Source of the DNA: Plazaster borealis
Lineage: Eukaryota; Echinodermata; Asteroidea; Forcipulatida; Labidiasteridae
Assembly (NCBI GenBank): GCA_021014325.1
Contig: CM037458.1
Location: forward strand, 23,977,063-24,041,062
Direction: 5' to 3'
DNA: 64,000 nucleotides
Shown: positions 1 through 13,022 of the stretch, piece by piece
Layout of the letters: each line of letters begins with the position of its first letter
Numbering within the stretch: position 1 is the first letter of the stretch
Position numbers and translations under genes: made by a program
The notes under the pieces: generated by a model
What the model was told of the DNA's origin: nothing
What the model saw: the letters and a program-made list of their open reading frames with translations, nothing else
Databases searched by the model: none

Positions 1-374
1 TTGTATCGTTGACTTAAATATATACAACGTGCACAATTTGAAAATTATTGAGCATTGTTCGATTTTTGTAATTTCGATTAAGAAGCTCATCAACTATAAC
101 ATTCCTACAGTTATCAGATCTCAAGAGAAATCAATACTGAAGTTGACATAAACCCGGAACATCCACATAAATCCCTGACATTAACTCATTGTTTTCACTA
201 ACGTCATCATCGAATCTGATAAAATACTCACAAGTTGGTTCTGTGGTAGGTTTATTGTTATATTACAAAAATAAAGGCATTGTTGGATTAGTGTTCAGTT
301 CAAATAAGCACCAAGTAGTTTTAGCTGAAGTTAAGAGAGGCAACCCTGCCCTGTCAGTGTCAGTAACGCATAAT
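1..374. other. Intergenic, nothing recognised
   Basis: AT-rich sequence without a supported gene or repeat before the foldback at 375. Confidence 0.5.
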
Positions 375-534
375 GGCCCTTTTCGAAACGACCGGCTTCG
401 GCTTGGATTCGGCTTCAGGCTAGCTAGGCCCCTCGGATGTTTGACTATACGCGTGCTATGCGTTCAGGGATCCAGACGAGAGAACGGAGCCTGAAACCGA
501 ATCCAAGCCGAAGCCGGTCGTTTCGAAAAAGGCC
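375..534. mobile_element. Foldback MITE (Harbinger-like ends)
   Basis: Two near-identical inverted arms of about 47 bases, starting GGCCCTTTTCGAAACGACC on the left and GGCCTTTTTCGAAACGACC on the right (complement), flank a ~65-base loop. No target duplication is obvious. A 101-codon frame crossing it is a by-product. Confidence 0.75.
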
Positions 535-1188
535 TCAGTCTTGTTTTGACTGCGGTCATTGTGAATGGCGCCCTCAAGTGGTGACCTGATTAATTCTCGT
601 AAACACGTTGTCTGCGCTGTTCTGTTGAGCAGTAGATGTGTCTTAAAATCACAGGTAAGTTTATTTTAGTGTTTCTATCAAGACTGTCAGTTTGTTACAA
701 ACTTTTGAGTACATGAGGTGGATCATAGTATATTGAGTGCGTTGAGATATTTATTTACTGAATCAAACAGCTTTAATTAATCCTTTTTCGTAACAATTTT
801 TATGATTCTTGGTTTTCGTATAAAGCTATACAGCTGTCAGGCTGTACTTATTCTGTCATGGGAGGCCCTCTTGTGGTCAAGATTGTACATTGTAACTTTT
901 CCAAATGTTTTTCTTTTTGAGTTGTCATGAAATATTTCATTATGTGATTGTTTACTTTAGGAAATCTTAATTCCTAGTACTGTTTGTTAGGGACAGTGCT
1001 GTCACAATTTGTTTTTTATGAATTTGATTGTGTCTGTCAACTGTTGGCCCCACCTACCTCCACCAATTCCATGCTATCTGGTCTGACTTTGGTCAGTTGT
1101 AAAGTTAGTTAGTTATCCACATTAGTGTGTGAAATAACAATTTATTGTTATAGCCTTTGATTCATGGGATGGAAGAAGTAGCTATTTA
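535..1188. other. Intergenic with two CTCF-like motifs
   Basis: No gene seen. Reverse-oriented CTCF-like cores GGCGCCCTCAAGTGGTG (567-583) and GGCCCTCTTGTGGTC (864-878). A donor-like GTAAGT at 654 has no coding sequence before it. Confidence 0.4.
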
Positions 1189-1316
1189 GGCCGCATCCAA
1201 ATTGGCGACTACAGCTACGGCTATGGCTGTTGCTAAGGGACGTCCTATTCATCAACGCATGATGACGCGGAAATCTAGCCGTAGCCATAGCTGTAGCTGC
1301 CAATTCGGACCTGGCC
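1189..1316. mobile_element. Harbinger-like foldback MITE with TTA target duplication
   Basis: Inverted arms start GGCCGCATCCAAATTGGCG on the left and GGCCAGGTCCGAATTGGCA on the right (complement). They are flanked by TTA on both sides (1186-1188 and 1317-1319), the 3-bp duplication typical of PIF/Harbinger elements. It is 128 bp and non-coding, and the same family as 4101-4238. Confidence 0.8.
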
Positions 1317-2330
1317 TTACTACTTCAGACCAGGCAAGCACCAGTACAATATTCAATGTTGGCATGAACAGGGACAACAGTGGTCAAACAACAGGCCATT
1401 GATAAATGCATAATTTGTGAACTCCTTTTTTTGTCAGCATAATTTGTAATTTGGAATTAATTTGTATTACACCTCTACTGTTGCTACTTTTTGTGATTTA
1501 TTTCCCACACGTTCTCTGTCATTAAATTCTTGTAAAATACCTAAATATTGATGTTACCTTTTCTTAATGTTTGCTTTTCTCATTTCATTTCAAACTTTCA
1601 TCGTCCTTTGTATTGTTAATTGTTGATTGGTGTAATATTTTTGTTGTAAAGCGTTTTTGCGAAGGACGCTATACGAGTGCTTAGTTTATTATGCAGGTTT
1701 TGTATTTTGTGAACTGATTAATAGTCTTGCATTTGTTCTTCCCTCGCCATGCCCGGTGCTTTCTTAAAATTTACAAGATTTAAGCACCAAGTGTTTTAAC
1801 ATGTACATATACAGATCCTTTTCAGGCAATTTGAATTAATGCAGTCTTCAAAAACTACTGTACAGGCCTACCATTTATTATAATCACAGTTTAAAACCCA
1901 ACTTTGTCAAGAAAGCAAAACTTTGTTGTGAGATCATAATCAACATTTCTTTTACAATTTCTTTTTATCTTCTCAGACTTCTTCAAGATTCTTCAGGATT
2001 TCTTAGTTGCAGAAAGATATTAATGATAAAATAATAGATAATTGATTATGTGTAGATAATGTGTGTTTTAGCATTACCATGGAAGCGTGATGATGGTACA
2101 TCATAGACTACCGGTCCTATATATGTGAGTATTACCATGGTGATTTGTTTTTTACAATTCATTCAATTAGGAAGACATTTGTATTTACTTCACTGAATGA
2201 ATAGACAGATTCAGTTACCAAGCCATTTTCGCTACTTCATACTTTGCATTACCTGTGTATACATGTAATGTGAATCTAAGTATCAAAGGGTTACTTAGTC
2301 CCAGCTCTTGCCCAAGTTGTTTTGGAATTG

Positions 2331-2676
2331 GCCATTTGCGAGTTAGATTTGAATAAAGTCTGGTACAATGACTTCCCAACTAATAAGTTACTGCTTAAAC
2401 TTGAATTCCCCAGACTGTATAGACAGTTGCTATGTCAAATGGTTCGGGCAAGCTTTTGTATATCAACCTCCAGGATAGACAAACCCTAGTACCATTGTGC
2501 GATACACATTCATTTAGAATTGTGTATGGTGTTCGCTGTCTCTTATGTAGCTACACAAAAGCTTGCCCCAAATCATGGACTTAGCAACCATCTCTATAGT
2601 GTGAGGAATTCAAATTTAAGCGGTAACTTATGACTAAGCAAATCATTGTACCAGACAAATCCAACTCACAAATACC
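2331..2676. mobile_element. Long foldback element, ~125-base inverted arms
   Basis: The left arm (2331-2455) and the complement of the right arm (2555-2676) share GTCTGGTACAATGA, ATAAGTTAC, TTGAATTCC and GGCAAGCTTTTGT in the same order. A spacer of about 100 bases separates them. Arms are roughly three-quarters or more identical by eye. No coding capacity. Confidence 0.7.
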
Positions 2677-2715
2677 TTATTAGGCATAGTAGTTGGCTTT
2701 GGCTGTGGTTGAGTC

Positions 2716-3555
2716 TTCAGTGACATTTTTCTTGATTTGTGAACTGGCTTTCGCTTCGGCAAAGTTCAGTGACATTCCCTCGATTTGGGAATTGGGCAAA
2801 TTGGCTATTGCTTTTGGCTAAGTTCAGTGACATTTCCTTGATTTGGGAATTGGGCGTATTGGCTATCACTTTGGCTAAGTTCAGTGACATTCCTTTGATT
2901 TGGGAATTGGGCGTATTGGCTATCGCTTTGGCTAAGTTCAGTGACAGTTCCTTGATTTGTGAATTAGGCATATTGGCTTTTGCTTCAGCTAAGTTCAGTG
3001 ACATACCTTTGATTTGGGAACTGGGCGTATTGGCTATCGCTTCAGACCAGTGACATTTCCTTGATTTAAAGGCAGTGGACACTATTGGTAATTACTCAAA
3101 ATAATTATTAGCACAAAACCTTACTTGGTATCAAGTAATGGGGAGAGGTTGGTAGTATAAAACATTGTGAGAAAGGGGTCCCTCTGAAGTGGAGTAGTTT
3201 TCGAGAAAGAAGTAATTTTCCACGAATTTGATTTCGAGACCTCAAGTTTAGAACTTGAGGTCTCGAAATCAAGCATCTGAAAGCACACAACTTTGTGTGA
3301 CAAGGGTGTTTTTTCTTTCATAGTTATCTCGCAACTCCGACGACCGATCGAGCTCAAATTTTCACAGGTTTGTTATTTTATGCATATGTTGAGATACACC
3401 AAGTGAGAAGACTGGTCTTTGACAATTACCAATAGTGTACACTGTCTTTAAGAATTGAGCGTATCGCTTTGTCTTCATTGACAATTCCTAGGTTTGGGAA
3501 CTTTGCGTGTTAGGCTATTGCTTTGGCTAAGTCTTCAAAGACATTCTCTTGAAGT
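2716..3555. repeat. 57-bp minisatellite, interrupted by a MITE
   Basis: Six to seven units beginning GTGACATTCCTTTGATTTGG start near 2720, 2769, 2827, 2884, 2941, 2998 and 3051, and resume after the MITE at about 3451-3540. The period of 57 (19 codons) keeps frames open on both strands, giving artefactual 19-residue repeat proteins. Confidence 0.85.
3068..3450. mobile_element. TTAA-flanked MITE (piggyBac-like target site), inserted in the minisatellite
   Basis: Ends are AGGCAGTGGACACTATTGG and its near-complement, CCAATAGTGTACACTGTCT, each abutting TTAA. An internal 41-base palindrome lies at 3230-3270. Related copies are at 14930-15244 (inverted, left end deleted) and 15827-16197 (diverged). 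Non-autonomous, with no transposase. Confidence 0.85.
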
Positions 3556-4100
3556 ACAAGTAGACAGAATAATCTTAGCTAGTTAAGTTTCTTCAACTAT
3601 ATCTGTGGTTGTTGGGTACTCGCTAGAAGTAAACCCAAGCTACTGTGCATACAACTCGGTGCTATCGGCATGCTAGGCCAAATAATTTGTAGACTAGCGG
3701 CTGACATAAGCTGGTACTCATGTACAAAAACATTCTTAGTACCAGGCGAGATCTGCCTCTAATCAACAAATGGTCCTTGTGCGAGCATGGGCCCTATCTG
3801 TGTGTTCAGAGCTGTGTAATGAAACGGCTCTGTGTAAGTTTGCACAAGGGCGCCCTCATGTGGGTTGAGTTTTTACTCTTTGTGAAAGTGAATTAAAGAG
3901 GGCGCACTTGTTAATTTGTTCAGTGTATTACGTATTGTACTGGGGAACGAATTACCAAGTTATTGATCAGGATTTGATTATTTTTCCAACGATAAACTAT
4001 TTTGTTGAATGACACTTACTTTACAAGTGGAGTCGTTGGCCTTCATAAGAAGGGTCTAGGCCTAGAATCCGAGGTCACGATGACTAGTAACATTTTAACA
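3556..4100. other. Intergenic
   Basis: No gene seen. A reverse-oriented CTCF-like GGGCGCCCTCATGTGGG lies at 3848-3864. Confidence 0.4.
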
Positions 4101-4238
4101 GGCGTATCCGAATTGTCGGCTAAGGCTACAGTTACGACTGTTTCTAAGGGTGTTGCTATTGACGTCCTAAACTTAAAGACATTATGATGAGGCGATGTAG
4201 TCGAAGCCGTAGTCGTAGCCGCCAATATGGACACGGCC
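4101..4238. mobile_element. Harbinger-like foldback MITE, second copy
   Basis: Left end GGCGTATCCGAATTGTCGGC; complement of the right end GGCCGTGTCCATATTGGCGG. Both arms continue into GGCTA-rich repeats as in the 1189-1316 copy. No clear 3-bp duplication remains. Confidence 0.7.
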
Positions 4239-6960
4239 CAAGTCCTATAAAGACAAAGTGTAGTATTGATTCGTACTAGACTGGAAGCTTAATTCCCTAC
4301 CAGTACCAACTCGCCCGAGAAGGTACTGGAGCGAATCCATTGATTTAATTTGTTAACTTATAAAGTTGCTTTGATTTCAGTAAAAGATGTTGACATTTTA
4401 CCCATATTTTTGTTGCACAAATTATTGTCATAATAATATTTCTTTCAATGTCAACCTATTGTTGTTGTTGTTGTTTGTTATCAATGTATAGGCCCTAATT
4501 CTATTTCCACTTTGTGTCTGTGTCATTGTGATGAAAACGGTTATTCTAAACGAACTCTTGTTGCTTATTCAAGATAAGTGTCTTAGTTCTCGAACAGAAA
4601 GCTTGATGTTGTTTTTGTCTTTTATCCATTCGTTTACTTAGAAGCAACTTGGAGTCCTTAAGTGCAGATTAGAGAACAATGCATGTAATGAAGCACGTTC
4701 TCGTGAGGCTCCACCCCCGCCCCCACCTCCCCATGTGTACTGCCGTGTCCTCAAGGTGAAAAGCGAGTAACCTTCCACCATCCCAGTAGAGGTTGGGGAA
4801 GATAGACAAATTGACTGTACCGTAAAATGACAAACATAAATACATGTACTACAATCACCATTTAAGTGGCAGCAAGAATCCCGACCATTATGGCGGCACA
4901 AGTACAATAGCGGATCAGGGCATAAGGGATTGGCGAGATTAACCTAGGTTAAGCCCACTTATGTTTTACTAGCGGTGTAGAAGAGAAACAATTGAAGTCG
5001 TAAGCAGGTCGATTAAGTAACTCGACCTGGAGCCTTGTACATTTAGCAGGCGACCTTGTCGGTCGATCGTTTTGTTCGTAACAAAGTCTACTGATGATCC
5101 CTTATGGTAGCGGCGCACCGACTTGTCTGCCGTGAGTCCATCCCCCGCCAACCAGGGACCAGGAAGCCCGTATTATCCTCTGTCCCTCACTCCTTCAGCC
5201 TTATTAACGTTTAACTGCTCACCTCTCTTCATTAGAGACCATGCTTTCAGGGTTGTAATAGGAGGGCTCATTGGTTGGAAGATGTCTTGATGTTTGCATC
5301 TTTTTGATTCTTAATGAGGTAGTGTTAGAGTGACAGTGAAGGTAACCCATCAAGTGTGAGTTGGGGTTATTTATCACCTGTGTGAAGCCGGATCTTCCAT
5401 CCTTTAAGAATGAGTATCCGTCCATCTCATGTATAGGCCTAGTATCGGTCATGTACTGTATACACAAAGTGGAGCTGTGTTTCAGTGTGACATGGAATAA
5501 ATACAATTGTAGACATCCTATGGTGACTTTGGCCGTAAGGAGTAGGAAGTCTTAGTCCGTAAAACTTTCCTCCAAGAAATGTTCATTTGATGAAAAAAAT
5601 ATATTAAAAATCCAACAACTTAACTGCAGTCATGAATAACAAAGAAATAGAAAGTAGACCTTCGAATTATATTTAATATAGGGGGCCTACAACTAACAGT
5701 GCAACCCAGGAGCGAGGTTGTTTATTCGTTTTCCTGGCACCAATAGAGAAGTTTCATTTCAATTAGTTCTTTATCTGCATTGTTATTCTTCACAATATTT
5801 TACTTCTCTCGTGTAGAATTTATTTACTTTTCAGTAATGACGTTTCTCTTTTGAGTATCAACAGTAATTCAATGTGTGTTTACATCTCATTAAGAACCCA
5901 CTCAGGTTTCGAACCAAGTCAAGCATTTCTTTAATTCGATGTTTCTATTGTTGTACTTCCTTTCCACCTGTCACATTAATGTAGACATGATCTGAATAAT
6001 CAATGATGTAAACATAGACCTGTAAATGATGTATATTGGCCCTTGTGGGCGGTGCCTAGTAAGGGGTAGTGGGAGGTAAAAGTGGGGGGAGGGGGTTACC
6101 ACCTATTTATCACTTTAATTATAGCAACACATAAAATTCCTGACTTTATAATACTACGTGGTTCTACTATCTTTCAATCACAGCCTCTAAGTTTGATGGA
6201 TGGGCAGTTTTTCACTTTCTATACTTGTTGTAGTATGACATACATTTATCAGTCTCTACTCTTCAATCCAGATTCCCCAACACTGTGTACGAAACCTTAA
6301 ACAATTTCTTCGTCTGACTTCGGCATTTTTGTCTTTTTTATGAATGACGTGTGGAAGCATTGTTCGAGGCAAGACTATATGGAGCCGGCCATGGCCCGGT
6401 AAACTGCCGCAAGTTGTTCCCTATTGTAGGCGGAATTGCCTAACTTTCCCGGCACAAAAGAGGATGCTCTATGCTCGCATTGCAAGTCAGAACTCCGTAT
6501 AGAGTGATATACAACAGCCTGCTTTACCAATGCGTTTAGACTCAAGGCAACTCTACCAGGTGATGGGTCGCATCATGTCTGCAGCTAGCCAACTCGTCTC
6601 CGTTTGTGGCTTCATTAACTCTATGATTAACTGTAGTACAACTGTAATTGTTGGCTTGTTTGGCAGCTAAATGAAACAGGAAAGCACATCAGTGACTTTA
6701 TTCGGCCTTACTCATCCACATACTCATAAGTGATAACAAGAAATTGATTTAAAATGTGAGCCTATCGTAAATCTAGGCTAAACTGTAAGCTTATTCTTGG
6801 CATTTTCCCCCTTGTTTATTTTTATTTTTTATTTTAAACAAATAAAGTACCAGAGTGCAATTCGGAAAGTCGTCAATTTTAGACACAACCTTATTTTCAG
6901 TGATAAAGTTACTTTAGAGGAGCATTTGACTTTAATTGCAATGTGGTTGGTCAACATTTA
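4239..6960. other. Intergenic, nothing recognised
   Basis: No gene, RNA or assignable repeat. Short frames here lack domains. A C-rich/G-rich patch (4712-4732) and a G-rich patch (6060-6095) are present. Confidence 0.5.
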
Positions 6961-6974
6961 AACTAACGTGTGCT

Positions 6975-7031
6975 GTTTGTTTGTTGGGGTGTTTGTTTGT
7001 TTGTTTTTTGTTTGTTTGTTTTAAGGTTTGT

Positions 7032-7067
<36 letters not shown>

Positions 7068-7110
7068 TTGTTGTTGTTGTTGGTGTTTTTTGTTTTACTT
7101 CTTGATCCTT
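6975..7110. repeat. GTTT/GTT microsatellite
   Basis: Runs of GTTT followed by about fourteen GTT units. They produce poly-Asn and poly-Leu artefact frames on the two strands. Confidence 0.9.
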
Positions 7111-8160
7111 GCAAACTTCAACTTGTTTGTGTTTTGACCTTCCTATAAATACAACGTCTTGAACAGTTCATTTTGGTAACACAACATGCATATAAAGGCC
7201 TACTGTCCCGAATTCGCCATCTTAAAATAGCTATTATTTAAATGAAACATCTCAATATTTGGCCACTGCCACCCTCGTGTTTAATCGCCCTACAGCGTTT
7301 GATCTGACTGCACGCCATACATCATTACAGAGAAGTTCCGTAATAAATAGATTCATCACCGCGTTGGGGAAGCCTTGCAATACCGTGGATTAGTAGCTTT
7401 CTGCCGGGTGCATCACGCTGATTACTCGCTAATCAGCAGAGGTACTGGGGTTTTTTCCTCACCGTCTCATCTCTCCCAAGAAGAGAGTAATTAAAATCTG
7501 AAAAAACCACCTCAAGTTTGCAAGGCAGTACAGTTCTGATGTTATCACGGTTCGTAATGTTTCTTTAATTCATACTTGCAAAGAAGTTATTTTTGTCTTG
7601 TACTTCATTCCCGACCTTTAGAAGCACAATGTTTGATAATCAGCAACCTAGGAAATGTCAGTGTTTTTACTGCCGACAAAAAACATAATTTAATGATAAC
7701 GGGCATTGTTGAATTTCAATGTAAGTCACTCTAGTTGAATATACAGCTCACTCTAGTCGAATATACAGCGTCATTAAAGTAGAGACATCTTGCAAATAAC
7801 TTGATTTCTCATCAGTTCAATTGTTTGGATCATCAACTGCTGAGACTATTGGCAACGTTCTTTTCCAAAACCCAAAGGATTAAGCCCATGGGATAAATCC
7901 CATCTAATTAAACATGGGAAGTCCAGACAGTCCTATTGTTTTACCTCCCCGAAGTCGGCTTAAAAAATTGAGTCGTGATGTCAACAACTTATACATATTT
8001 GAATTTTCCCCATTAAAACATTTTGGAAAAACGTATAATTATCTAAAACAATATTTCATATTTTCTGTTAAAGTTGTAGCACCTACTGTGAAGTTAATTA
8101 CTGGTACATTAACTGTGTAACATTGCCTGAACGAGCAAAACTGAACGAAGTAATAATTTG
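7111..8160. other. Intergenic, nothing recognised
   Basis: AT-rich. No supported gene or repeat apart from a short doubled GTCGAATATACAGC-like phrase at 7733-7768. Confidence 0.5.
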
Positions 8161-8167
8161 TATTTTG

Positions 8168-8395
8168 AAGGGGGGGGTCAACCTAGAAATTACAAAACGA
8201 GATTGGGTCCTATTACGGTTTTCTTTTTAATTAATGGTATTAATAGACCTATTGTACAGAAGTATCCATTTTTATTTTTATGTTGGATGGGGGGGGGGGG
8301 GTTCAACCTAGAAATTACAAAACGAGATTGGGTTCTTTGACGGTTTTCTTTTTAATTGATTCAAGATATTAATAGACCTATTGTCAAACAGTAAT
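8168..8395. repeat. Tandem duplication, ~125-bp unit
   Basis: CAACCTAGAAATTACAAAAC recurs at 8179 and 8304, each after a G-run and followed by TTTTCTTTTTAATT and TAATAGACCTATTGT. Two copies, highly similar. Confidence 0.8.
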
Positions 8396-8928
8396 GTGGC
8401 CCTTCCCTCGTGTTATTCACGTACTTCTTGATGAAAGTAAAAAGGTTCTTTTCTTGGATTAATATCTTGTTTCCTTCCTAATAAGGAAAGCAACGCTGAG
8501 TGGTCCTAGAGTCTCATATTGCCAGAGCTTTTAAGAACTGTTTCATTAGCTGTATAAGCAATGTCCATAACCTCTACCCGCTGTCGGCCATTTCTTTTCT
8601 ATTCTAAACTACTGCAGCCTTGTAAAATGCTCATTACTCCTCAAGCAATCATATGGAAGCCGAAGCTACATGTGTCTCAATTCGCAAATAAGAAATTGCT
8701 TTTTTTTCTGTCTCAGGCTTTCCCAAATTGCTATTTGACTATAGAGGGTAGAGTGGATCGGTTGAGCCGAGCAACCCTAGTTTAGCAAGATTGCTGTCAA
8801 AGCCGTTAATATGTGCTCGTTTCTTGACGGTTGCCTGTCATAAAGCTGGTGGTGTTGTCATCTGCTTGGGGCCCTGGGGTGCGATTGGGAGGCAATCTGA
8901 CTGATTGAGATAAGACCATCTTTCGATA

Positions 8929-9056
8929 TTACCCACGGTCTTGCCGGTGGTGGCGACCCAGGCTTGTGGTGGTAGAATGGCGATGGGTCTCTTCATCTAT
9001 TATTACCCACGGTCTTGCCGGTAGTGGTTCAGGCTTACTAGTGGTAGAATGGTAGC
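8929..9056. repeat. Imperfect direct repeat, ~74-bp unit
   Basis: TTACCCACGGTCTTGCCGG occurs at 8929 and 9003, each followed by GTGGTAGAATGG further on. Confidence 0.7.
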
Positions 9057-9409
9057 TAAGAGGAACGCAAGGATTTGTCGAGCAACTGTTTCGATTGCAA
9101 AATAGTAGTTTAGTTTTTAATTCATACAAAAACGAAGTTTACTATTAACGAGTTTTGTATACTTCCAGAATGTTAGATGCTAATAGAGTACGCTATTTTT
9201 ACATTCAGCCAAAAACAAAATGTTTATCTTTGTTAGCTTAACGTACATTAAATTTCAATTACATGTTATGATTACGAATCATCATAATCCTTACATTTAT
9301 TTGCTGAAATTGTCTATGATTCCTCGGTAACATGCATTACTTTTATCCAAAGCCAATGAACGGATGTTTATATTTAATTAAAAATATCTGCAGAAATAAT
9401 GTTTATGTA

Positions 9410-9792
9410 CAGGGCTCAAAATTTACACTGGACCACCGGCCCGAGGCCAGTGGTTTCAGTGTCGGGCCAGTAAACTCAAGACAGGACAAGTCAGGTGGTC
9501 TTGTTTTTTTTAAATTCAACATCTTTGTCTCAAAAGAATGTTCAAATTTTGAGTTTGAGTCTCACAAATATCTTTCAATCCTGCTGAGTATCACCCATAA
9601 AACAGAAGAGATAAGTCTTATCTTGGCGGTTTTTTTTCAAATAAAACAGTTTAGATGATAAAAATGTGTTCTCATTTTGATTCTAGTCTCTTCTCATTTT
9701 GATTCTGGTCTTGTAAATAAAATCCCAGTCCAGTAAAGATTCTGAGCTTCAAGTCCTGCAGTCTTGAGGATCCCCCCTCAATTCGAACCCTG
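9410..9792. mobile_element. hAT-like MITE
   Basis: Left end CAGGGCTCAAAATTTACACT; complement of the right end CAGGGTTCGAATTGAGG. ATGTA flanks both sides, a remnant of a duplication. A 108-codon frame inside is not a gene. Confidence 0.6.
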
Positions 9793-12700
9793 ATGTACAT
9801 AATGTTTTTGCTGATTGAAGTGTGTTATCAAACGTTACTGGATTCTAGACCATGGATCGCTTCAATTACGTCAATGTTCAAATCGTGTCTTTAAATACAC
9901 ATGTTTTGAAAGAAGCAAAACGGTTTTGTGCCGTGGAGTGACGTTGTTACTGAGTTAGGTGATAGCGTCATGTTGATGTTGTTTTGTAAAATGTTGGGTT
10001 TTTTGTCTGTCAAAAATTACCTGTGAACAAAGTTGATGAGGCTACTGTAAATTATTGAGAATATACTGTATGTATACACCACTGTAGAATCATATTTCAT
10101 ATTAGGATTTGGAATAATGACTAAGAGGTCTGATGTTTCGTTCTAGAAGGGCAAGGGCACCGAGGCGTTTTCTCTGTTGTAATGGGCAATGGAATTGGAA
10201 ATTTATAATGGAACATTTCAAGGGGCATCCAAGGCAATAACAAGGAGCAATTGCCTCCGTTGTCTCCGTGAAGCATCAGCCCTGGAATATTTAATTACAC
10301 ATATATTCTTGTGGCAATTCAGATTAAAGGTAGACTAATACCAACAACATCACAGGCAGTGATCATGATTATAAACCTAACACAATAGGCCCTATCTGTC
10401 TTTTTCTATGTTATGGGTTCGATTCCATTGGTAGATCTTACTGGCAGATAATGAATGCAAATTGCGTCGACAATTCAGCTTTGATTCAATTCAATCTACA
10501 CAATTGGTGGACGAGAATATAATTTTGGTCCAATTGATAATTTATTCATCGCCGCCATAGGAGAAAGGGGGCAGGTAGATGGAATTTCAACCCCCCCCCC
10601 CCCGCGGTAATTCAGAACAAGCTGCTGACGAGTGAGCGGTCCTGAAACGCACTTTAGTCGTCAATTTGTGGCTGGCTTAGTGTCCAGCACACCCCTGATG
10701 GATAGACGTGTGTTTGTACAGTTAGCCCAGAACCATAAGGAAATACAACGAGGATTGTTGACAGAAACCAATAGCTTCAAATGGCTGTGATTACCATTAG
10801 ACTTGTTAAGACTAATCTCACCGTTACAGGACCCTAATCATTTCTAATTATTTTGCACTTTTTTTTTATATTGGAAATGCCATAGTCTCTGTTCTTTACA
10901 GGGAAGGCAGGCACAGGGGGGAAAAAACACCGACGCTCGTCTCGGAGGAAAGGATGGAAAAAAATGCGACGAAGAAAGATAAACACTGGGACACTGTGGG
11001 CGGGGTGAACTTACATTGCCGAGGGGTGTTCTTGATGGAAATGTTGATGACTTTTGTACGTACATGACAAAGTGAAATAGAATATCTGACTGGGTAATCG
11101 ACGTGGCAAGGGCAGTATTACGAGCTTGGAATCAGCCACATTTTGTCCAAATTGGAAAAATAATTAGGGGGAATAGGATCCCATTTAAACGCCAATTCCA
11201 AGATGAAATCTTTTATCGGCGAAAGTTTATACTCTTCGGCTGGGTATTATCATGACAAAACATAATACCCCCTTCTCTTCCATAGAACAAAAAAAAAGCT
11301 TAAACTGAACGCCGGAAATACGCGGTCTTGAAGAGGCTTATATACGCGGCATACACAACTTAGCTGTTTATACACATTGATGTAACATTTTCCTATTAAT
11401 TAATCTGTCTGCTGAAGACATTGTGTATGATATTGTTCAATCAAATTTTAATACTTCTAACTGCTGCTGCTTCTGTTGCTGTTGTTGCTGCTGCTGCTGC
11501 TTTTGTTGCTACTGCTGTTGTTGTTGTTCTTGATGTTCTTGTTGTTCTCGTGCTTTGTCTTGTTCTTGTTCTCGTTTTTCTTGTTGTTCAAGTTGTTGAT
11601 TACGGGCTGACGTAGTCATTTTGCTATTGAGAGTTTAACTGATTATTTTCTCAACTGGTTGTAGCTGTTCTCGCAGTGGTCCCTTAGTGGTTTGATTTAA
11701 TATTACTTAACAAAGAACTCAACTGATCTACCTTATATTATTAGTCCTATACCCTGGTCCTACTTAATGATCAATGCAAACATAGCTTGATGTAGACGCG
11801 ATCAGGGGCATTATACACCACTAGTCGTCTTTTCAGTGTAACAATTAACTCCTAATTGAAACAAAGCAGTCTGTGATAGAAAAATGACTATTGTTGGAAT
11901 TACAATACTGATTAGCTGCACGGCAAATTAAGCAATAAAGTGCCTCGACCTCCCAGCGCTTACGGGGAACCAGGGCTAGATTCACGGTAGCATTCTCAGC
12001 AACAACTAGGATAAATTGATATTGATCGAAGACACAGTCATTAACCAACCGAGCCATAATCCATGAAATTAATTTCACACGATGCGCAACGGTAAACACA
12101 TCAGTTAGGACTGGTTCTGTCTAATTATTTGCAATATCACTTAAACATCATAATCTTAATAGTCATCTGTCAGAAATAATCGAGAAGCAAATGTAGCTCT
12201 ATACACAGTGGCGGTTGTTTGGTCGTGTTGCTAATGAGTTGCACGATAAGACTGGTGAGTTGGAAGCAATCATTTTAGCATTAAGTCGTCTAGTGTATGT
12301 TTGTTTTAGGATATGATACACAGTTAACACAAGGATTTGCATGATGTTGTGTTTGGTTTTGTTGATCGAGCTTTTCTTGGCCTTCCGATGTTACCGTGTT
12401 TTAGTCCATTCTCGACTCATCCAATTCTAAAACCTTTTGGATTTTGTTATGAAATCACCAATATTCTGTTTTTTATTAGGATTTATTTATACCAACTTTA
12501 ATGAGGATAGCTGTCAATAAAAGCAATTCTAAATCACAGTTTAAAATAAATTGTGCCCACGACTACGAGGGTTTCATCTACTTGCAATTATCACAATCTG
12601 AGAGGCCACCTCGATTTGTTTTGAGAGACTCAAAACAAAATTATTTAACTGAGGAAGTGAAAACTGAGAGTTTGTTATTGAAATACCAGTCATTTAGAGA

Positions 12701-13022
12701 AATTATGCAAGATGTAGCCTTAGTTGTATTTTCTGGTTCAATCATGAAGACTCGTAAACATTCAGTAATCAAGAATTATTAATGGAAAGTTAACTTCTCT
12801 AAAATAATGCCTTGTGAAATGTCCACAACAAACAGTTAAGAGTCCTACACAGATCCTAAGTAGTCAGGTTCCCAGGAGTACTATATTGAAGACTATACTC
12901 ACTGGCAATGGATTTAGTTTTGATACCAGACTATTAAAATTAGAACATCAACCTCCTTTCGAGCCTAATCAAAAAAAGCAAGATGGCCACCAAGGACAAT
13001 ATTCGTAAATGATTGGTTCAAA
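9793..13022. other. Intergenic, no gene recognised
   Basis: Contains a C-run near 10591-10603 and a CTG/GTT-rich imperfect microsatellite (11461-11600). A 93-codon frame (12501-12782) lacks any domain I recognise. Confidence 0.5.

Noticed and set aside
540..660. Non-coding first exon ending at the GTAAGT near 654
   Set aside because: A single donor-like match without promoter or partner exon is not evidence.
9332..9658. 108-codon frame
   Set aside because: It spans a hAT-like MITE and includes its terminal sequence.
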